DNA of 64,000 bases from Sipunculus nudus (Eukaryota; Annelida; Sipuncula; Golfingiida; Sipunculidae), in NCBI GenBank assembly GCA_026874595.1, contig CM049306.1:107777142-107841141 (forward strand), read 5' to 3'. The position numbers and the translations under genes were made by a program. Each line of letters starts with the position of its first letter. The stretch's first letter is position 1. Shown one piece after another: positions 58,469 to 64,000 of this stretch. The notes below the pieces were generated by a model. It searched no databases. It saw only the letters and a program-made list of their open reading frames with translations, and was not told the DNA's origin.

Positions 58469-58700
58469 CGTCGGACGGATTTAGCAGATGTATTTAGCTC
58501 CGAAAATAAAAAAGAACACCGATTTAACCAGTCCAATTAAACCCCTCTAAGCGATGTCACTGCACAGAACAAGTGTTGGTAGGCTACCCCTCGGCGCTAT
58601 GGAGAATCCACCGCCAAACCAATCCAGTCAGGGCTGTGGTTACCCCAACGTTCATTCATGTTTGGCTAACCTACGTGACGCACTATTCCTACTGCAAAGC
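58469..58700 (-). promoter_or_regulatory. 5' UTR and promoter region of the calmodulin-like gene
   Basis: Upstream of the ATG the minus strand has a GC-richer stretch with ATTGG (CCAAT box, near 58620) and GCGTCACG (CRE half-site, near 58676). No clear TATA box. The 5' UTR probably begins within this segment. Placement is by position and motifs only. Confidence 0.4.
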
Positions 58701-58979
58701 CTCTATAGATAGCCAGTGCAGTCAAGCATACAGGAGTGTTTGATCAGACTACATAAGGTAATTATGCTCGCCTTTCACGCAAGGCAGCCACCACGCTTCA
58801 TGAAGTCCAAAGGGTCCGTTATAATGGAGAGTTTACTGAAGCCCTGTTTGACTTACATAGAGCATTTTGCTTGTCGACCCAAGACGGCATGTGCTCGAAA
58901 TTACGCGTCATTTAATAAAATGAACAAACAGCTAATTCTCACAATGAAGCTTATCCAAGGCTGAGCGGCTGATTTTTGC

Positions 58980-61240
58980 ATACGCTCACCGAATGCCCCC
59001 TAATTACCTTTTTAAAACGATTATATTAATATTTGCGCTAGGCTGACTGCTAATACCTCTATAGATAAACTTTCCTTTGTCGTTTAAGTACAATGATAAT
59101 GAAACGGACTAGCACGAATGATTTTACATGTTCTGTGCCCATTAGAATGAAGGGGCCTAAAACTAATGCCCCATTTAAATATATATGTACCCACTGAATG
59201 ATATTGAGCTTTGGTCATAAAAAAAAACATGCAATAATAATGGAGCATGTAACCAAAACGCAATATACTGCCACCTTTGTTGATCACTTTATCTTAAAAT
59301 TAAAGATTTCACTAGATCCATCAAAGACAGAAGGGTTTTATACAAACACAGATATATATTTGATTGATCTTATAATTTCTTTTCTGTGAAAAGATTTATA
59401 AAAAATACAAATGTAATTATGGGATTATAGGATATATGTATAAAGCCTATTTTAAGACAAGGAACTGCAACTAATGCTGACACCTTTCGGGAGATTTTGG
59501 CACTATAAAATACTTATTTCAAGGAACAGATTTTCATTAAATATGAACGGGGTACTGTAAATGTGACTAGTTTTGGATGAGGGATGTATCCTCAAAGAAG
59601 CCATGATGAAAATAACAATGCATTTCCTCGATTCCTTAAAAAAAGATTGCCTAATATAAATGGATATAATATCACAATTGCCCCATTTATTAAAATATGT
59701 ATATGAAATTATGTACATGTATAAAACGCACGTGCTTAGTCCACAGTTTCTTCAAATGAACAATTACTTGTATGGTGTACATCTGCACATTGCATGGTAC
59801 TTTTGTGGGTTCTATGGTTTCTCCGCGTTGCATGTGCTGATATGGCTACGCGGTACAAACAGACTTCTTATAAATTTAGTCAATACATATGGTATATTTA
59901 ACCCAAGATATTAAGGCATTCGAAACTAATACCAGGGTCATTTTAGATATATTTGGTATCCGAAACGGTGATTTGTGAAAAAACAACAAATTGAAGCCGG
60001 TTTCTACCCATAACACATCATTTTCCTGTCCACAGTGCATGCGTGTAATGTTTCCTCTAAAGGGCAGAAATGCTTCTTCATTTTCAGTACTTAAAGCTCT
60101 TAAAAGTTCCCAAGAGCCAGCACATATACTGATGGAGGGACTTGATGTTGTACGGGTAACAGTATTTGATCATTAAAGAGCTCTAGATTCGCCACTTGAA
60201 GGACAGAAATGAAGCAATACGATCTCTCTTAGGGGTGAAGGTGACCTCATAAACAAACACGTGACCTCGCAAACAAACAGGTGAATGGTACACAAACATC
60301 ACGTGACCATTCAGTGTTCATATATACTAATCGACTGTCGTACGTAGTGGCCTGGTATATATGGCTGGGGGTTTAGCAGGCTTTGTGACGTACCGTGAAC
60401 ACGGTCATACTGTTAATGTGCGCGTTTATGAACGTCATGGTTAATTTTATAAGTTCGCCTCGGTCAGGTAGATGTCTTTAGGGTACGACTGGAATGATTT
60501 TTGATCAAGTAAATTCCTTCTGCATACTTACAACGCCTGAAATACAAACACCCAAGTGATGACAAACATTATTACTGCCCCTACTTTAAGCGTGTTAATA
60601 TGGAAAAATTAACAACTGATACACATGAACGCTCATCCTATCACAAATAAAGTGCAGGCAAGGCCAGAGAAATACGTTATAACGCAAGGAAGAAATATAA
60701 AAAATTACACGCTTCCTTTACGAGGTAAAGCTCTGCACATATTCATGCTACAATGAAAGAAAAGCTTATATTGAATTCATGGTTTATAAGTTCATTGAGG
60801 GTATTATGAGGCAAGACATGAAAATCTTTTGATAATTTCTGATGTGGGTTTGTTTTAAATAGACTGTCCCCAGACTAAGCTTATTATTTATTCACCATCG
60901 GGTTGGAGCTTCATATTCTTGTGACCAGAAAAAGAATAATTGTCCCAGAATCAATGGAGTAAGTCTCAAGACTGGTCTTGGTTTCGAGACTGGGTCTGGT
61001 TTCAGGACTCGGGCTCTTTGAATGACAGTTCTGATAAAATTCCGGGGCACTATAGTCTGTCTGAGGCAACAACTCAGGACAATATTAGTCCCAACCAAAG
61101 AAGGAAGCAGTTTTTTAGGCATTTAGTTTATGACGATTGATTCACTAAGAATAGTAAGTTTAAAAAGTGTGTTCTTAATACATGATATCAAAGACCACGG
61201 ACAACACCTGTGCCAGCAGTACTTCTTACCACTTAAATCA
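58980..61240. other. Intergenic, no supported gene
   Basis: AT-rich, with three CACGTGA motifs near 60260, 60299 and 61243 and a short internal duplication (AGACTGGTCTTGG, AGACTGGGTCTGG) at about 60966-61010. No exon or RNA gene is seen. Confidence 0.5.
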
Positions 61241-61440
61241 GTCACGTGATTGGAATGGCACACCGTGCTTTTATTCAAGGTTTTCTCTGGGAGATATTTA
61301 ACTGTATCAGGCTACGAAATTTCTTTTATCGCATTTGATCTACTGCTTCCAATGCAGAAATCTTGTATGATTTCGTTTGAATTAGGTCGATTTCGGCCGC
61401 CGCCCTCAAATCGACCATATCGGCAGCCAGCGCCCAGCGG

Positions 61441-61580
61441 GCAACCATTTCGGCCGCAACTCCGACGGAGCCACTGCTGGACCCTGACTCTGGCCAGTCA
61501 ACCATTTCGGCCGCAGCTCCGACGGAGCCACTGCTGGGCCCCGACTCTGGTCAGTCAACCATATCGGCCGCGACTTGGGC
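61441..61580. repeat. 57-bp GC-rich tandem repeat, about 2.5 copies
   Basis: The unit contains CAACCATTTCGGCCGC, then CTCCGACGGAGCCACTGCTG, then CCCnGACTCTGGnCAGT. CTCCGACGGAG is a dyad that can form a hairpin. It is GC-rich against an AT-rich background. Confidence 0.8.
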
Positions 61581-61766
61581 GCCGGGGCACCATTTTACTT
61601 AAATCCTCATGTTGATATGGTATATATTGATCATATTATATATCGTGGTTATACTGTATGTTAAAAATACGTCTATCAGTACATTGTGCTATTTGTAGAA
61701 TCCATTTGAAATATATACATTTCAACTTCACTAACTTTCTCTGCGATAATTGTTGCTGTGAATAAA

Positions 61767-61825
61767 TGGTCAGTTGCTAGAGCACCCGCCTCTAAGAAGC
61801 CGGCGGCCAACCCGCTGTGCCGTTT
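61767..61825 (+). mobile_element. tRNA-like SINE head (degenerate)
   Basis: TGGTCAGTTGCTAGAGCACC followed by CGCCTCTAAG resembles the D-arm/A-box and anticodon part of tRNA-derived SINE heads. The B-box region (GGCGGCCAACCCGCTG) is corrupted. Too decayed to be a functional tRNA. It lies just upstream of the FLYWCH relic. Confidence 0.45.
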
Positions 61826-61924
61826 CCCTGCTTATTCAGTTTGTACTCGACTTTTATAGTTGGAGCAGTAGGTGAGTAGCGTGAGTATTAGTTAATTGAA
61901 TTAGAGGTGAAGGTGTGATGAACC

Positions 61925-63123
61925 ATGGAACCTCTGCATCTATATACTCTTGACCAACATGACCGTCCATCATTCCTTGAGTCACTGCGCGGTCATCCAC
62001 AATGCCATTCCCGTCCTGCATCGACGGCTCTAAACGTGTTGGGCCTCGAGCACGCGCCCTGCACTGCGACTGCTGCGATGGATGGCAGTTTCCGTCGCGG
62101 ACTATATAGAAGCTATGAAGGATGGTTGGCTGGCATGGAGGTGTCAGCCTTGCCGTCTGACCGAAACATCACCGCCTGAGACTGAGGAGGCCCGTGCAGA
62201 GGTACTTGACAGCCAAACTACTCAGCAAATTTAAGATACTGCTCCACCTGAGCAGGCAGTAAACGCACCAGCAGCCCCTGATGCAACAGTGGAGACTGCA
62301 AATGTTGATGAACCTAGCCTTTACACCACAGAACTCGGTTCCTTCTTGGAACCATCTACACTTGACGAAAGTGATCTGGCACCTCCCGCCCCGCATCGAA
62401 TGGAATCAGGTCCGAGCGAACGACTGAGCTACAAAGTGATAGAATCGGCTTCAAACTGCGGCAAGGTAGGTTGTGAATAACTCTATGAATGTTTACTTTA
62501 TAGTACATTTAATAAGCATATATTAGAAAGCAATCATCTTAATAAAAACATCATGCTATAACTAAAAGGGTATACATTAAAAATATATGTGATATTAAAC
62601 TTTTAATTTTATGTAAGACCCTTGCCAATTTTCTAAGCATAAGCACCATCTGTAATATATAAAACAGAGTTGGATATTGTTCCAGTATATTGTATAATTT
62701 TTATATTATATATAACATATGGGTAATTATATATAGTATGTTTAAATATATATATATATATATAATACATATTATGTACATATAATACGTATTTCGACAG
62801 GACATATGTTGACAACGCGGGCTACCAGTACACCAAGAAAGTGGACAGCCGGCGCCCAATCGTCACATGACAATAATGACAATACGGTGTTAGGAGCAAA
62901 CAAGAACTATAGCCCTTTTAACTCATATCTGACACTTTTTTGTAGCTGTTAACAATTTCTGCGAACACTGATAAATATTTATTATTATTTTCCCCCAGCA
63001 ATTATTGGCCAAGATACCGACTGGGATCTTGCTCAGCACCCAACTATGCCAAAGCCGTATAAGATCGGACGTCAGGCCAATCACAACTACTCTCCCGAGG
63101 CAGCGGAAATCTTGCGCTTCTAA
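61925..63123 (+). pseudogene. Decayed gene with Cys-rich finger and FLYWCH-type domain
   Basis: Three exon-like segments are visible. Segment 1 (61925-62464) encodes, in two different frames, CDCCDGWQF (from 62065) and then EAMKDGWLAWRCQPC (to about 62153), the two halves of a C-x2-C ... W-x-C-x2-C finger separated by a frameshift. It ends with LSYKVIESASNCGK before a donor-like GTAGGT. Segment 2 (about 62801-62870, after TTTCGACAG) reads TYVDNAGYQYTKKVD then a stop. Segment 3 (about 62998-63123) has NYW in one frame and QANHNYSPEA in another, corresponding to the Trp and His residues of FLYWCH. This order (finger, acidic linker, FLYWCH) is what I recall for abundant transposon-related mollusc proteins. 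Frameshifts and stops indicate a dead copy. Confidence 0.6.
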
Positions 63124-63179
63124 AGAAGCAACTGATTTTCACGCTGCCAGCTTGGACCGTTTATGATATATTTAGTCAG

Positions 63180-63720
63180 CAGATGGCGGTTTGTTGTCCA
63201 CTGAAATAAACGTGCGTACGATGTGACAAGCAGCCAATCAGATGCCAATAAACAAACACTCGACAGGCATCCTGGGCCGCCCATTGCCGCGCTTCAAGCG
63301 CCGTTTGATGAGTTTCCGGTCGAATTTAAATTGCTCCTTCTGCATTCTCGCATCATCGACCGATTCGATTATGACATTATGACTGTGTTAGCGTACCCAT
63401 GTATCTGTTGTCTGCAGAACTGAAACCAGCCAGCGAGGTGTGCACGCAGCCTTTGTTGTTACGTTTCGTTTGAATTACAGCTCACCGGCCGAGCATCCTA
63501 TGTGCCCATGGCCCTAAGAAAACCACGTCAGGGGCAATTCTCTCTGAGCCAATGGCCTGCTTAGACGGTTACGCTGGGGGATGAGCTGTCACTCAATAAG
63601 AAATGAATATGATTGGCTCCGTGTATTCCTCGCTTGGCTTTGTCTTCCAGCACAAAGTTTCATCTGATTGGACAAAAGTACAGTGCTCCCCTCTGGTGTT
63701 GCAAAGCAGGATACGAGGTC
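63180..63720. promoter_or_regulatory. GC-richer region with repeated CCAAT/ATTGG boxes
   Basis: CCAAT or ATTGG occurs at about 63233, 63551, 63613 and 63668. Base composition is higher in GC than the surrounding kilobases. This could be the promoter side of a gene mostly outside the window. No start codon or exon could be assigned. Confidence 0.25.
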
Positions 63721-64000
63721 ATAACAAACAGCGCCTTACAATATAGGAAGTAGCCCTATAGGTAAAGCGCTGTGTAAAGAGCGTAAATCACAACAGGAAA
63801 CAGACAAGACCGCGTGCTCATCATGACCTCACGTTCCAGCTGACCATGCATGAGCATCTTCCACAGGGCTTTCTGGAGGCGGATGTCTCCAAAGACGGAG
63901 GACGTCACAGACTCTCAATGATGACCTTACCGGCAAGTGCCCGCACATGTTAAGTTCATGATAATTTCCTCTGTGATAAATAATGCAATTTCTTGTGTAT

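Noticed and set aside
63780-63910. Minus-strand frame reading FGDIRLQKALWKMLMHG and further basic residues
   Set aside because: Protein-like for about 45 codons, but it is short, closed by stops on both sides, and has no convincing splice sites. It may be an exon of a gene beyond the window but cannot be supported.

Overview
This is AT-rich animal nuclear DNA. Genes are split by introns with GT..AG boundaries, coding exons are sparse, and much of the window is microsatellites, minisatellites and small non-autonomous mobile elements. An FLYWCH-type transposon-related relic, AGGTCA/TGACCT-rich dispersed repeats, tRNA-derived SINEs and abundant VNTRs fit a mollusc, perhaps a bivalve or gastropod. 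That placement is inference; no single marker proves it.

The centre of interest is 18.9-37.2 kb: two convergent genes for AP-1-type bZIP transcription factors. Gene A (+ strand, CDS about 24573-28162) and gene B (- strand, CDS about 29922-37029) end about 1.8 kb apart. In both, the basic region sits on a 105-nt phase 0/0 exon and the intron cuts the bZIP at exactly the same residue. Both zippers end in the His-x3-Cys motif of the FOS/ATF3/JDP2/BATF branch, so they look like ancient, strongly diverged paralogues. Gene A has two related candidate promoter/first-exon copies (20.5-21.2 and 23.3-23.7 kb). Gene B has a compact promoter at 37.0-37.2 kb whose first exon supplies an in-frame ATG. Each promoter holds an NF-kappaB-like GGAATCCC or GGAAATCCCC site, as does a third candidate promoter at 18.9 kb, which suggests a stress- or immunity-responsive AP-1 locus.

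Other genes: part of a secreted or membrane Ser/Thr-rich mucin-like protein (1011-1937, -); a small three-exon single-pass membrane protein (41364-43835, +); a two-exon candidate small protein behind a TATA box (52.1-53.0 kb, +) whose transcript would begin with a T-shaped hairpin; and a four-exon calmodulin-like EF-hand gene (55672-58468, -). A decayed gene with a Cys-rich finger and an FLYWCH domain lies at 61.9-63.1 kb (+).

Repeats by region: 57-bp VNTR (3.9-4.7 kb), 32-bp array (12.7-15.0 kb), 41-bp array (15.1-15.6 kb), 108-bp triplication (22.9-23.2 kb), 27-bp array inside gene A intron 2 (26.1-27.4 kb), about 50-bp degenerate array in the gene A 3' region (28.4-29.1 kb), 33-bp array (37.9-38.5 kb) and a 54-bp array with higher-order structure (46.5-49.9 kb). 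Mobile elements include two MITEs sharing CAGnGnCGTC termini (39.5 and 56.7 kb), a CAGnnGCGGATCC MITE (9.5 kb), two copies of a tRNA-derived SINE (16.2 kb +, 31.3 kb -) and a miniature LTR element at 40.6-40.9 kb whose first terminal repeat carries tRNA-like Pol III A and B boxes. All gene models come from reading splice signals and frames by eye; none has been checked against transcripts or databases.
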